A DNA stretch of 64,000 nt, from the NCBI GenBank assembly GCA_949316235.1, contig OX438748.1, forward strand, positions 23,686,575 through 23,750,574. Reading direction: 5' to 3'. The stretch comes from Oegoconia quadripuncta (Eukaryota; Arthropoda; Insecta; Lepidoptera; Autostichidae). How positions within the stretch are numbered: the stretch's first letter is position 1; each line of letters opens with the position of its first letter. The notes beneath the pieces are model-generated. The model saw only the letters and a list, made by a program, of their open reading frames with translations, made no database searches and was not told where the DNA came from. The translations under genes were made by a program, and so were the position numbers. Shown here in pieces: positions 43,776-54,426 of the stretch.

Positions 43776-44060
43776 TTATTATATCCAACATCCGACGACG
43801 TTTTTTGACGGTGTGATAGTCAGCCTCGTATACGTTTAACAGCCGCTCTGCGCTGTTGAGTTATTGAAGGTTTAACAGGTAATGTAATGTACCGGATGAA
43901 GCTTTTATTTATGCAGCCATCTTTGTTGCAAAATCTTTTCTTGCCATGTTTATAGCAACCTTCAGGGGATTTTCTCATGTCGCATATATGTAACTATCCA
44001 ATTACGAAAGATAAATGGTGTGATGTTGTGATAGAGAAAGAGAGTGTGACATCAACTCTG
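43776..44060. other. No recognised gene
   Basis: Unassigned flank of the 10-bp satellite. Confidence 0.35.
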
Positions 44061-44670
44061 TCGATCCAATCAAATCTCATCCAATCTAATGTAATCCAAT
44101 GTAATCCAATGTAATCCAATGTAATCCAATGTAATCCAATGTAATCCAATGTAATCCAATGTAATCCAATGTAATCCAATGTAATCCAATGTAATCCAAT
44201 GTAATCCAATGTAATCCAATGTAATCCAATGTAATCCAATGTAATCCAATGTAATCCAATGTAATCCAATGTAATCCAATGTAATCCAATGTAATCCAAT
44301 GTAATCCAATGTCATCCTATGTAATCCAATGTAATCCAATGTAATCCAATGTAATCCAATGTAATCCAATGTAATCCAATGTAATCCAATGTAATCCAAT
44401 GTAATCCAATGTAATCCAATGTAATCCAATGTAATCAAATGTAACCCAATGTAATCCAATGTAATCAAATGTAATCCAATGTAATCCAATGTAATCCAAT
44501 GTAATCCCATTTAGTTCAATGAAGTTCAATCTAATCCAATCGAGTCCAAGCCAATCACATCCGATCTAATCTAATCACATCTAATTCTATGCCATACAAT
44601 AAAATGCAATGCAATCCAATCCTATTCAGATCCATTTCATTCAGTTCCAATCCGTGCCATCCAGTCCAGG
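44061..44670. repeat. 10-bp satellite (GTAATCCAAT)n
   Basis: 42 units in exact register at 44091-44510, with single changes in five units (for example 44311, 44431, 44441, 44461, 44501). Diverged units continue outward on both sides to about 44061 and 44670. Because 10 is not a multiple of 3, all minus-strand frames read the same DYIGLHWITL repeat; these are not proteins. Confidence 0.97.
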
Positions 44671-45384
44671 CTCTTATTCACTGCTTCTCACACGAAGGTG
44701 AATACCGTTACTTTATGAAGATACAGTAACGGTATTCGGCGGCACAAAAAAAATAGATGGAAAGAAAGTGACAAATAACTTTGTAAGTATTTAACAACCA
44801 AAATCCGATAGAATATTTTGTATTTTGCTGGCGCCATGTTTGATTTTTTACCATAAAATGCATCATGAGAGACTCTGGGGATCAAGGCTAATCGAGCGAC
44901 ACCTTGCACATCAAAATCTACAAACATACAGACACTCGAAAAACATTACATCGCATGACACGAAATATAGTAATCTCTCCTTTAATAGGAAAACCGGGTT
45001 GAGGACAAGCAAGACATGAGAAAAAATCTCAAATAAAGATCGCAATAAAATCTCAGAGTGAAACGAGGTCCAACGAACGAAAACTTAAAATTGGCATTTT
45101 TCATAAAACAATAAAATTTCCGTTCCGTAAAGCTATGTATGAATTTCCATGCAAATAAAAGTAGCCAAGTGTTAGTCGGGAATTGAGCGCGGGTTCCGTA
45201 TACAATGGCAGAGATTTTATTTTATTAGGTACACCAATAGAATAACATATTACACTCTTATGACAGCTTACACAGTAGTTTTGTTGATGAATACCAATTA
45301 CAAGCGTACAGAACTTGATAACAAAGCTACACTTAAGTAGTACGTACAATACATTAATTGGAAAGTACTTAATTATTTAATTAT
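44671..45384. other. No recognised gene
   Basis: An inverted pair CCGTTACTTTATGAAG / CAGTAACGGTATTC lies at 44705-44737. The short frames are unsupported. Confidence 0.35.
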
Positions 45385-45560
45385 AAATAATAATAATAAA
45401 TAACCTTAGACATACACACAGCGCCGTATAGTTCTACAGTAAGCAACTTTAGGCTTGTGTTGTGGATACCAGATGATTGATATACTACAATAAATACATT
45501 TTTTTGTAAATAAATACTTATTTTAAATGAAAACATCCATAAATATAAACATCCATACTT
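45385..45560 (-). mobile_element. SINE family B, tail half
   Basis: AATAATAATAATAAATAACC, then CACACAGCGCCGTATAG and TGTTGTGGATACCAGATG; it stops at AACATCCATAA, so the tRNA head is missing. Confidence 0.75.
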
Positions 45561-45782
45561 ATAATACAGTTATATACATCATATAATTATAACATAATTA
45601 TAAATAAAGTATTAATTAATTGTAATAATATTATGATCAGAATTACAGTTTACAATTACAAATTTGTAATGTTTCACCTCTTCGAAGTTGCTTATAATGA
45701 AATTATTGAAACGTTCTGGAAGAAAAATACTTTAAAATATTGAAGATAGCAAATTTGCTTTTAATGATTTTGAAAACACGCT

Positions 45783-45860
45783 TATCACTCCCGGGAATTG
45801 AACCGGCGCTGATGCTAAATTATAGCATTTTTATGACATTAATCTATGAGGCCAATCATA
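45783..45860 (-). other. tRNA-like remnant
   Basis: The minus strand has GGTTCAATTCCCGGGAG, a pol III B-box-like block, at the end of an 70-base tRNA-sized stretch that starts GGCCTCATAG. No proper A box, so most likely a tRNA-derived repeat and not a gene. Confidence 0.3.
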
Positions 45861-45926
45861 ACAATCAATTATGTCTATCATACATGGCATCTTAGATTAA
45901 AGGGAGGCCATGATATCTACGCCTTT

Positions 45927-46104
45927 TCAACAAGCAAATGAACAGAAATTGTTTACGCATTTTAAGTCACCCTGCATATTTTTTTCGCATAACTCTTTTA
46001 TTAACACATTTTTTGCCTTTACAATTTTATTGTAAATAACTATATTATTATTCTTTATTGAACCAGAACATGACTCATGGCATTGTCCGTCATGAAGAGT
46101 ATAA
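45927..46104 (-). CDS. Possible last exon of a Cys-rich secreted peptide
   Basis: I do not recognise it. Behind an acceptor TATTGCAG (minus strand, 46105-46107) a frame of about 58 residues runs to TGA at 45927. It starts YTLHDGQCHESCSGS and ends CVNNFCSFAC, with six cysteines in the pattern C-x3-C, long gap, C-x10-C-x4-C-x3-C. The first base of the exon would complete a split codon. I found no upstream exon with a start codon and signal peptide within a few kb. The strand is the same as G1-G4. The acceptor lies in a TTGTA repeat, so chance is a real alternative. Confidence 0.22.
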
Positions 46105-46228
46105 CTGCAATGCAATACAATACAAATTGCATTGCATTGTATTGCTTTGTATTGTTTTGTACTGTAATGTACTGTAATGTACTATACTGTACTGCATTGT
46201 ACTGCACTGCACTGCACTGTACTGTATG
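46105..46228. repeat. Pentanucleotide-like ATTGT/ACTGT repeat
   Basis: Degenerate runs of ATTGC, ATTGT and ACTGT/ACTGC, beginning with an inverted pair (GCAATGCAATACAATAC against GTATTGC). Confidence 0.85.
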
Positions 46229-46400
46229 ACTTATAATTTTTTTAAAAAAAAACCTCTTCGAGTTTCTTGCTTGTTCTGCTCAGGGACAAAATCGAAGAAG
46301 CTGTACCTTAAAAAAATATAAAATCTGACTATTTTCAGTGTACCCTGTACCTGCAGGGGACCTGTGTACCTACAAAGGTCCCGTGTAGATACACAGGGTA
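46229..46400 (+). mobile_element. Daphne-like LINE tail
   Basis: CTCTTCGAGTTTCTTGCTTG, then ATCTGACTATTTTCAGTGTA and CCCTGTACCTGC. Only the untranslated end. Confidence 0.6.
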
Positions 46401-46780
46401 CCGTGTTCTAATGTCAACGTAAAATTAACTTTTCCACTTTGACACTTTAGTACAAACGATAGGTCATGTACAGGGGTATCGTTGTAATATACGAGTAGAT
46501 TGTATTATAAATAATTTTATTACAAGCGTCTTTCTGTAACAAATATTCATACATTTTGCTTTCCTGTTATTTTTTTTAAATTATGCATTGAACCTATATT
46601 AAATTTTCTAAAATTCATTATGAAGATTAATGTAAATAATACCATTTTAAAGGCTACACTGTAAACTTTAAATTAATACAAAACTCATTTAAATGGGACT
46701 CGTATTTCAGGCGCTGTCCTGGTTTAAGTGAATGCATAATAAAAAAGACATGTTTCAATTCTCTACTCGTGGCGAGTTGC
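46401..46780. other. No recognised gene
   Basis: AT-rich spacer without exon signals. Confidence 0.35.
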
Positions 46781-47204
46781 GCGACATTGGTGTCGATTCT
46801 GCAGTGGCCTCTAAAACTTAAAATTTAATTTAATTCTAAGTCGCATCTCTAAAATTTTGACATTTATAAAATTTGAAGTTTACTCTAAATCAATTCAATT
46901 TAAGTTTTAGAGATCGAAACCTATTCCAGAATGCCACCGGAGACATGTTTAGCGAAATTTAGTCTCCATCTAAAATAGTCACGTTTAAAATGAGAGAGTA
47001 GGTTTTTCCAGATTAATTGGGCTATCTACAGCTAAAAAGTGTGAACTTTATTTAAAAGTCCTTTATAGGCGTATAAAAGATATGTTTTATTTCAAATTTA
47101 AGACCACGTTGAAAAATAATGGCTAACCTCTTTAAAATATTTTTTTTTAAGTTAAGACTTAATTCTAGTAAACTATTAAATATCAATGGTATCATTGTAT
47201 TGTA

Positions 47205-47360
47205 GTCTCCATCTTTAAAGAATTGTTGACCCGGAGTTTCTTGCTCGTTCTTCTCTGGGGAGACTGCCTAGTGAATGAGCGATAACTGTACGTCATGACG
47301 ATTTCAAATGTTATTCTTATAACTTACGAAATAAAACATTTTTGATTTTGATCTTGATTT
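47205..47360 (+). mobile_element. Daphne-like LINE tail
   Basis: GAGTTTCTTGCTCGTTCTTC, then TCTGGGGAGACTGCC and a TTTTTGATTTTGATCTTGAT end. Confidence 0.7.
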
Positions 47361-47421
47361 TATCGATAGATAAACATTTAAAAAACCTGTCCCAAAGTAA
47401 AGATATCTGATTTTGACTATG

Positions 47422-47462
47422 GCAATACAGTACATCAAAATTGATTTGATGTACTGTATTGC
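47422..47462. repeat. 18-bp-arm inverted repeat
   Basis: Arms GCAATACAGTACATCAAA and its exact complement, spacer ATTGA. A partial third copy (CATCAAATCAATTT) follows. Bases 47619-48180 after it have no recognised gene. Confidence 0.85.
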
Positions 47463-48182
47463 AGAAAACATCAAATCAATTTAAGCGTCCGTAAACCATC
47501 TCTTTTAGCGATAGGTGTATTTCAGAATTGCACATTTTAGGAAATGCATTTAAAGTTAGAGATTTTTAGATTTAGATTAGTTTGGCGACTGCACGCCAGA
47601 ATCGACACTATTGGCCCTATATAAAAGCGCGTGGTATCGTAATTTTTTGTAAAAGTGCAAATAAAGCGTAGAATTAAAGGTCTTCCACATTAGAACACGG
47701 GACCCCAAAACGTCGATGGAATTCAAATACATGCAAATGACTTTGGTTGGTGGGTTTCCGTCGTCACAGTGGGTTCAGTATACTGTTCCGGTAAGTACTT
47801 GGCTTAGACACGATAGCTTGGATAGAGCTGGACTCCAATGGTCATTGTAATATGAACGAATTTTTAAAACTAGCTAAAATTCGAATACCGTTTGCATAAA
47901 CAAATACCTTTGGCTAAAGCATTTGAAGATTTCAAATTCGCTGCTAGGGTTCTGTGTGCGAAGTGCGAGTTTTGTCTCGATTTTAACTTTACTATCGCGT
48001 TCGCGTTTCGCAAAAAGTATCCATAAAAAAATCATTTTGTAAACTATCCGCTAGATGCGCTGCACATTTCTTCATACATATCGTCACGTAAACGTGAACG
48101 CGGTAGTAAAGTTAAGTCGAAACAAAACTCACACTCCGCCCTCCGTAGTCAAATATAAAACGGTAACCTTACATTATAAATA

Positions 48183-48445
48183 ATTCGTGTAATTCCTGTT
48201 TACTGGTGATTCCGTTCTGATTACAAACAAACAAACAAAATATTCTTTATTGTACAACAATAAGAAACATAAGAAAAAGGGGATAGTACAATTTGGCGGC
48301 CTTATCACTAAAAGCGATCTCTTCTAGGCACCTTTGGATTAGGAAGCATTACGCACATGATATGTAGGTAGCGTGCGCGGTAAACTAATTTTAATAAAAT
48401 AAATAAATCACCCATATAAATACATACGCTAATTGAATACGACGA
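48183..48445 (-). mobile_element. LINE tail inserted in a MITE D fragment
   Basis: AATTCGTGTAATTCCTGTTT and ACTGGTGATTCCGTTCTGAT (48183-48222) are the left arm of MITE D. It breaks into (AAAC)n, TTCTTTATTGTACAACAATA and TTGGCGGCCTTATC, the complement of the 41260-41880 tail. Confidence 0.6.
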
Positions 48446-48448
48446 ATA

Positions 48449-48705
48449 ATGACGACCGTTTAGTGTAGTGGTTAGAAACTCTGCTGCTATACCAAAAGGT
48501 CGCGGGTTCGAATCCTGCTAGGGACATGTTTGTATAATGGATACGGACATGTGTACGTGTACCCGAGTTATGGATGTTTTTCATTTATATATGTATTTAT
48601 TTACAAAAAAAAATGTGTTTGTGTAGTGTATCAACCATCTGATATCCACAACACAAGTCTATTTGCTTAGTGTAGAATCTATTAAGTAACCATAGATATA
48701 GAAGG
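48449..48705 (+). mobile_element. SINE family B
   Basis: GACGACCGTTTAGTGTAGTG head, B box GGTTCGAATCC, body; the GGCGCTGTG end is lost. Confidence 0.8.
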
Positions 48706-49034
48706 TCCACTGTGAAAATTGATAGACCACACCTTAAGTGGTGTAACTTTTGTATCCTTTTACAAATAGGAATTGTTGTACAGCTATTGATATTTTATTA
48801 ACGCCATTCTGAGACTGGTCACTTGGTGCACAAGCATGCGCCACTACACCGGAGCGGCTCGACACCTCCAAGTTTGACACCTCGACGCGAGCTAGGGCTG
48901 CTGATCGCCGGCGAGCTTAGGCTGACCAATTGCTCGTTGAGAGTCTGTTTACCCATTATATACTAGCTTTTTGCCCACGTTTTCGCCCTTATGAAATTAC
49001 TTTATCGTGAACCCTTATCTTGTCGTTTGTAATT
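48706..49034. other. Mostly unassigned
   Basis: At 48963-49010 ACTAGCTTTTTGCCCACG resembles the complement of a Helitron-like 3' end. The GC-richer 48790-48930 is not recognised. Confidence 0.35.
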
Positions 49035-49425
49035 TTGATGTCTTAACTGGACATGCGTTCTTTGACCACAATCTCAACTGACGGAAAATGACGATGTAGC
49101 TAAAGATGAAGCACGCGATCTCAGTAGATGCTTATTCACCCTGCTCTTGAATATTCCAAGGTTATAGGATCCAGGAAAGACTGAGGCTGGAAAGGAGTTT
49201 CATGCTTTAGGAACATGAAAATTATGAACAAAGAGCCGAAACTCTTAGTGTGAATGTTCGGTATGCTAATTTCATAAGTACGGGTGCAATCCCTCCTCAC
49301 GCCTAGTAACTCCGGACATGAAATGGCGATGATGGAATAAGATTATGTAATTCCTACGCACACTCATCGAAATGCATCCTGTAAAACACTGAGAGACAGG
49401 CGACCTGCGATGTTATTTGATGCAA
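49035..49425 (-). mobile_element. CR1/Zenon-like LINE, old copy
   Basis: Degraded tail (GACGATGTAGCTAAAGATG) and coding part; many substitutions compared with 38163-38552. Confidence 0.7.
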
Positions 49426-49976
49426 TTTAGCAGTCATCGAGTGGTCACCAATAAGTTTTTGGCACGTCGTTCCACAGAATCGAGTGCGGCTAGTTGGTAC
49501 TTAGCTGAACCATTCCAAAGATGACAGCTGTATCCTCGCACGTGCAGAACCTGGTAAAGTACCAAACTTTGCGTCGGCGTGAATATCGCATGACCTTAAG
49601 AATATTGCCAAGCTTCCTAGCTACTGTTTCAGCGTTCGATTTTATTAGTTGCTCAAATTCTAGGCTGATGGTTAACAAACGATTTAAATAGTCAGAGATT
49701 GGTATAGATACATCTTGGAAAGTTTGAGTAAAGTAAAAAAGTAAGTAATGCGCTATAAGTAAAATCTTAGTCTATTTGTGAACTCTAGGCACTGTCAACT
49801 AGTGTAGTCATAATAATAAAATTAATTAAACATAATATATTTTGGGTGTTATGTTTGTATGTATATGTGTGTGTATATACATGTCCACTTGTGAATACTT
49901 CTAAACATTTCTAATTATATCTAACACAAATACGCTCGCACGCACGCAAGCACTCACTAACTCATTCACTCACACA
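49426..49976. other. No recognised gene
   Basis: A 62-codon minus-strand frame (49490-49678) ends near the LINE and may be coding debris, but it is not identified. Confidence 0.3.

Positions 49977-50069
<93 letters not shown>
49977..50069. repeat. (CA)n microsatellite
   Basis: About 45 CA units with one CTCA interruption. Confidence 0.97.
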
Positions 50070-50072
<3 letters not shown>

Positions 50073-50664
50073 TAGGTACAACACAAACTAGAATAAAACA
50101 TAGTTATAAGACATTTTTATCATATTCATGTATTCTTTTTCTACTGAATTTGTCGTGGAAATCTATAAAGGCTTTTACATTGTAAAAATACTCTGAAATA
50201 TGTAAGCAATACTTGTTAAGATTAAGCTGTTGATTTCCCTATTAAAAATAAAAAAAAAAATAAAATAAAATAAAAAAGTGGAACGGACTCCGTTGCTGGT
50301 GAACAGATAACTCTGCGTTTCGGTGGCATTGAATTTGACAAGTAGACGTCGCCCCAATCGGATCTACCTTCATCTACTTACTGTGTGTCTACACGTCTTA
50401 ACTGGGCACTGGGAGATATCTCTTCGTATTTATGGTTGTCTTTGCGTCTTTTTGTCTGCTATGTCTTTGTTCTTGGTGTCTTTAACTTGTATCTTTTAGT
50501 ATGTTTAATGGTTTTAGTATCATTATTGTCTGTATTGTGTTTTGTACTTTTGTGTTTTCTTTCTTTTCTAATTCGTCAGTATTTTGTTGTTGTCAAGAAA
50601 GGCCTAGTTCGATAGAGCTAGAGAAGATAACTTCAACCTAGAATTCGGTTAGTAGGCTTTCGGT
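50070..50664. other. No recognised gene
   Basis: Contains an AAAATAAAATAAAAT run at 50244-50275 and a T/G-rich strand whose hydrophobic-looking frame (50385-50615) I attribute to composition. Confidence 0.35.
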
Positions 50665-50985
50665 TAATATTGTGGACGTATAAGGCTGTCGATGATGATA
50701 ATGAATATTACCATACCTTCCCTTAAAAAGAATCGGGGTGAAATTAAAAGACAACATATTTATTTATGAGGAAATATCACTTTAGAATACTGTTTGAAGT
50801 AAGTCAGCTACAAGTGAAGTATTTTCATCAGAAGTATCTTGTCCATATACTAGTGCAAACTCCAGTAATAAGAAGGCTACGACGGCGTAAATCTGCGAAA
50901 TGGATAAAAATTAAATTTGGTTTGGAGAGATCAACGTCTGACCTTTTTCTTTTTTCGCATAGGAATGATAGAATTTTCTTTCTCT
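50665..50985. repeat. Segmental duplication, copy 1 (partner 56130-56410)
   Basis: From a SINE tail remnant (GGACGTATAAGGCTG, then GATGATGATAA) through AATCGGGGTGAAATTAAAA, the 3' flank and exon 2 of G2, into the intron (AAATGGATAAAAATT). The same order occurs at 56130-56410. Shared non-coding sequence shows duplication rather than convergence. Confidence 0.8.
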
Positions 50986-52861
50986 TTTTAACAAAATGAC
51001 CACAGTATTTTTTACTTGATTGCGTGCAAAGATACACAGCTACATAATGTTGTTTATTAAGAGATTTCAAATTCGTAAGACCCAAGTTTTATTTTTACTT
51101 ATGCATAAAATTATATTGACACTCTGCAATAGATGTGAAATAGACGAGTGCATTTTCGTATATTTCTTAAGGTGAACAGTGGATGTCGTTTCAATCATTA
51201 AACTCCAATGTTTAGACCATCCAAACATTATTGTTTGGGATATCTCTGACCACTCCATTTGGGATAAAGCTCGTGACATTAAGTAAATATTACAAAAGGA
51301 CACAATATTATTTCATTATTAATTGTGAAATGGCCCGGCATGCTTACAAGCTGATTACGTCCATGGTTGATTATCATCCAAATAGTCTGATATTTTATAA
51401 TATCAATCAATCAAAATAATATTTATTTCGTTGGATAAAAATTATCACTTGAAAACGTCACATTTTTTATCTTATTATTAAAGTTCTTGACATTATTGCC
51501 CATTCACAAAGCTGATTCCCCAGAGAAGAACGAGCAAGAAACTCAAGGGTTGCTCTTTTAAATAAGCCTTTGAATTTAATTATTTCAATTTTTTATACAC
51601 ACTCTTCTTGACCTGCATTAGCTATGTAAATGTTTAAATTGCCTATTAAATAAGCCGTAGTTTCGAAAATTATTAAAATCTTTTTAAAGAGTGGTGTGTC
51701 TCTGTCTTTGTACTTTGTCTTTATGCGCTACATTATTAATTACTTGCAGGATTCGCTTTTCACCACAACTCTCCAGATGGAAGTTACGATGTGGCCGAAG
51801 ATGATGACGCCGTATAGATAGATATTCACCCATTAGCTGACCTCGTGACTGAAGATAGACCAGACCTATGTATATCTCTCTTATTTAGTTTTTAGAATGT
51901 TGCGCAATTTATCAATTGAAACCTGCAGTGTCACTTAGAGATAGGTTTAAAGTGTATAACATTCTAACCTTTTCGTCACAGTACATTTTTGAAAATCTAA
52001 TGTATGTCAAAAAAAATATAGCATCATTTAGGAAAAATTGTGATAAACAAGATGTCAATACAAGAAATAAAGATAAACTTGCAGGTCACATAAGTCGCCT
52101 CCGCAAAGTCAGTAATTCATTCAAAGGGTTATGTATACGCTTTTTCAATAAGGTCCCAGTTGATATACAAAATCTTCCTCTCGATAAATTTAAAGATACT
52201 ATGAAACAGAAACTAATTAACTAAGCATATTATAAAATATCAGACTATTTAGATGATAATCATCCCTGGACATAATCAGATTGTTCGCATGCCAGGCTAT
52301 TTCACGATTAATAATGAAATATAAAAACCTTTTTGTAATATAAAAACCTTTATGTAAAATCAAAGCCTGATTTTAAAAGAGCAACCCTTCGAGTTTCTTG
52401 CTTGTTCTTCTCAGGGGAAAATTGCATTTTGAACAAGCAGTAGCTTAAAAAATGTAAAATTGATTATTTTAAGTGTACTCTGTGTACCTACAAAACAAAG
52501 CATTTTTGACTTTGACTTTGACTTTGAATAACACAATAAGTGTTCAGCAAACTTACTCTATAAGTCCTATTTATAATGTAATCAGCTCATTATGTTGTCT
52601 AACTTTATATGCTACTCCATACTAATGTAACTATTTGAATAGGTACCTACCTATATTTTACATTGTGAAGAGCGCTGACTCCTATAATACGAGGCATCCT
52701 GTTTAGGAGTCAGAGTTCCTCTTCTTAAATTACTATAAAATTGTACAACCCAACCTCTACCTTATTCTGTATTCTGAATACAATACTAGAGTTACAAAAA
52801 AAATCTATCATCGAGTTAGTCAGGACTTCAAAAAATTAAGACTTACCGCTGCTTTATACAT
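50782..52861 (-). CDS. G2: tiny secreted peptide, two exons (41 aa)
   Basis: I do not recognise this gene. Exon 1 coding is 52847-52861 (M Y K A A) with donor GTAAGT, the intron is 50893-52846, and exon 2 is 50782-50892 with acceptor CGCAG and stop TAA. Phase 0. Residues 6-22 are hydrophobic (IYAVVAFLLLEFALVYG); cleavage after G would leave a 19-residue acidic, amphipathic peptide starting QDTSDENTS and ending DLLQTVF. A TATAAAA box lies 80 bases upstream of the start codon. The exon-1/exon-2 design and the TTTACGCCGTCG start of exon 2 match G1; G3 is a close duplicate. The intron contains three LINE fragments and a ghost promoter. I infer a secreted peptide (signal, toxin-like, antimicrobial or structural cannot be told apart). 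Confidence 0.65.
51415..51560 (-). mobile_element. Daphne-like LINE tail in G2 intron
   Basis: Complement of the family tail, with CCCATTCACAAAGCTGATTC and CAGAGAAGAACGAGCAAGAA. It directly abuts the ghost promoter. Confidence 0.65.
51588..51645 (-). promoter_or_regulatory. Ghost promoter: duplicate of the G2 promoter
   Basis: On the minus strand this reads CAATTTAAACATTTACATA, then CTAATGCA and GTGTATAAAA. The same blocks in the same order and spacing lie upstream of G2 (52941-52990). The downstream side is cut off by the LINE tail at 51415-51560, so no exon follows. It is probably the remnant of a lost gene copy. Confidence 0.6.
51740..51835 (-). mobile_element. CR1/Zenon-like LINE tail in G2 intron
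   Basis: ATTCGCTTTTCACCACAACT, then TTACGATGTGGCCGAAGATG. Old and short. Confidence 0.6.
51900..52530 (+). pseudogene. Daphne-like LINE C-terminus in G2 intron
   Basis: The frame reads KPAVSLRDRFKVYNILTFSS, QYIFENLMYVKKNIASF and LDKFKDTMKQKLIN. A TAA then replaces one codon before AYYKISDYLDDNHPWT. The tail ends (TTTGAC)n. Plus orientation, against the host gene. Confidence 0.85.
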
Positions 52862-52909
52862 TTTTATGGAATATAAAAGAAACCACCAAATTCTTGCTAA
52901 TGAAATATC

Positions 52910-52990
52910 TGTATAACATTTAGTGCGTGATTTCAGATTCTTTTATACCCACAATTTATTTACGTGCATTAGTTATGTAAATGTTTAAAT
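52910..52990 (-). promoter_or_regulatory. G2 promoter
   Basis: TATAAAA at 52941-52947 (minus strand), with upstream blocks CTAATGCA and CAATTTAAACATTTACATA, the latter also in the ghost promoter. Transcription would start near 52915. Confidence 0.55.
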
Positions 52991-52999
52991 TGTATATTT

Positions 53000-53955
53000 T
53001 CTTAATCTGTCCCATATTATAGTGACAGCTGTTTCTCTACACAATTACAATTGTTGTGCATTCACGATCGGGTAAACGCACACATTACAGCGCGGTATCG
53101 GATCGGCACTGGCTTGGCTCATCGTCACTGTAGAGCTGTCGGCGCAGATAAGGCTGGTCTACACGCCGCGGGCCAACGTGGTAACAACGAACGACAACTT
53201 AGCCCAGGGAAAATACGGTTTGACCTAGGAAAAACGAATAACCGCGATTTTTTTGAAACATTTAATAAGGTGTTGTAAATGTAGTAACAATTGTTAAAAA
53301 TTAAACATTTGTAAGAAACGCAATTACTAAGTAACTAAATAAGCTAAAGTTGAAGAATGTGTTTCTTAAAAAAGAATGCTCAATTGATGGGTATTTCTTT
53401 AAATTCAAAACATTAACGGAAATTACCGTTACAAAATATTAGTTCTCATTTTTATTTCTTAAGCAATGCAGCTCGAAGATATTTTCAGTTAAACAGACGC
53501 ATGCCTAACTATAACTTAGTCTTTTATCCATCAATAAGATAACTGTGTTTAACAAAAGTCTTCCTAATTAAACATCAGTTAGTATTTAAAAATCTAGACT
53601 AAGCGCTCGTTTTTCTTAGGCTTAATTATTCAAAGTTACATCTCTAATGTATATTAGAGATAGCAATTATATAAGTCGGTTCTGAATTATGTCTAGCTAG
53701 TCTACAAATACAAATACAAATGATTTATTTGCTATTGAATAGGGTACATTTTTAAGGTGTTACGTTATAGTTACATCGCCTATTCAGCTCTATAAATCAT
53801 CATCACTTCATCACCATCAGTGCTGAATATAGGCTTCCCCGTTGATTTCTAGATTTCTCTTATATTTCCACTAAGGAATCTCCGTGATCATTATCAGTTT
53901 TCAGGTTATCGTCTAACTTGTGGGTGTACGTCTCCTTGTTACTCTTGCCGGTGCG
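53000..53955. other. Mostly unassigned, possible SINE remnant
   Basis: 53797-53880 (ATCATCATCACTTCATC, GCTGAATATAGGC) resembles a minus-strand lepidopteran SINE or LINE tail. A plus-strand frame at 53051-53278 has no family feature. No gene supported. Confidence 0.35.
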
Positions 53956-53956
53956 T

Positions 53957-54426
53957 AGTTGTTCAGTATAGAACTTCGCCTGACGCTGTCGGCACGATTA
54001 TGTAAAGACTGGCGCCATCTATCGGCGAACCCGTGAACCCACCACTAATCAATTAATTCACTTCAATAGGTACAAGTGTACCTTTCTCACGGGTTCCAAG
54101 ACAATCCGATAGATGGCGCAAATCTAAATGTATATATACTGGCGCGCGGCCAGTTTTTCTCTCTCTTTCAATCGGTGCAGCATCCAATAATAAACCCTCG
54201 ATCAGACCACAGCTGCAGTTTATCTTCTCCCAACAGTGGTCTCCACTCCAGAACTTTATGATCCAACAGCAATCAGTTCTACGCTCAACATGTACTGTCA
54301 CTTCCACTTACTAATCCAAAAGGCTATTTCGGTGATGATCTTTTTATTCCCAATTCGAATAAACAATGCCTGGCGCGGTCAGAATCCTGGCCTTGATTGA
54401 GTTTGTATAGAGTTGCTCGGTGCTTT
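53957..54426 (+). mobile_element. Possible LTR retrotransposon remnant
   Basis: TGTTCAGTATAG start, an inverted pair around GGCGCCATCTATCGG / CCGATAGATGGCGC, a TATATATACTGG box with downstream CTCTCTTTCAATCGG, AATAAA, and later AATAAACAATGCCTGGCGCG, which looks like an LTR end followed by a tRNA primer-binding site. The leader recurs at 55035-55135. No gag or pol is present. Confidence 0.4.

Larger units (their letters stand above)
46781..47618. mobile_element. Possible inverted-repeat element, interrupted
   Basis: The left end TGGTGTCGATTCTGCAGTGG and the right end (complement AGTGTCGATTCTGGCGTGCA) look like diverged terminal inverted repeats. Internal inverted pairs (TCTAAAACTTAAAATTTAA / AATTTAAGTTTTAGAG) support a fold-back layout. 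A LINE tail sits inside at 47205-47360. No target duplication was recognised. Confidence 0.35.

Noticed and set aside
43994..44529. Long minus-strand reading frames of 67-146 codons
   Set aside because: They are readings of the 10-bp satellite, which is open in every minus frame because the unit has no stop in any phase.
50385..50615. Hydrophobic 76-codon frame that looks like a membrane protein
   Set aside because: It lies in a T/G-rich stretch where any frame gives Leu, Phe and Val; no splice sites, promoter or relatives are visible.
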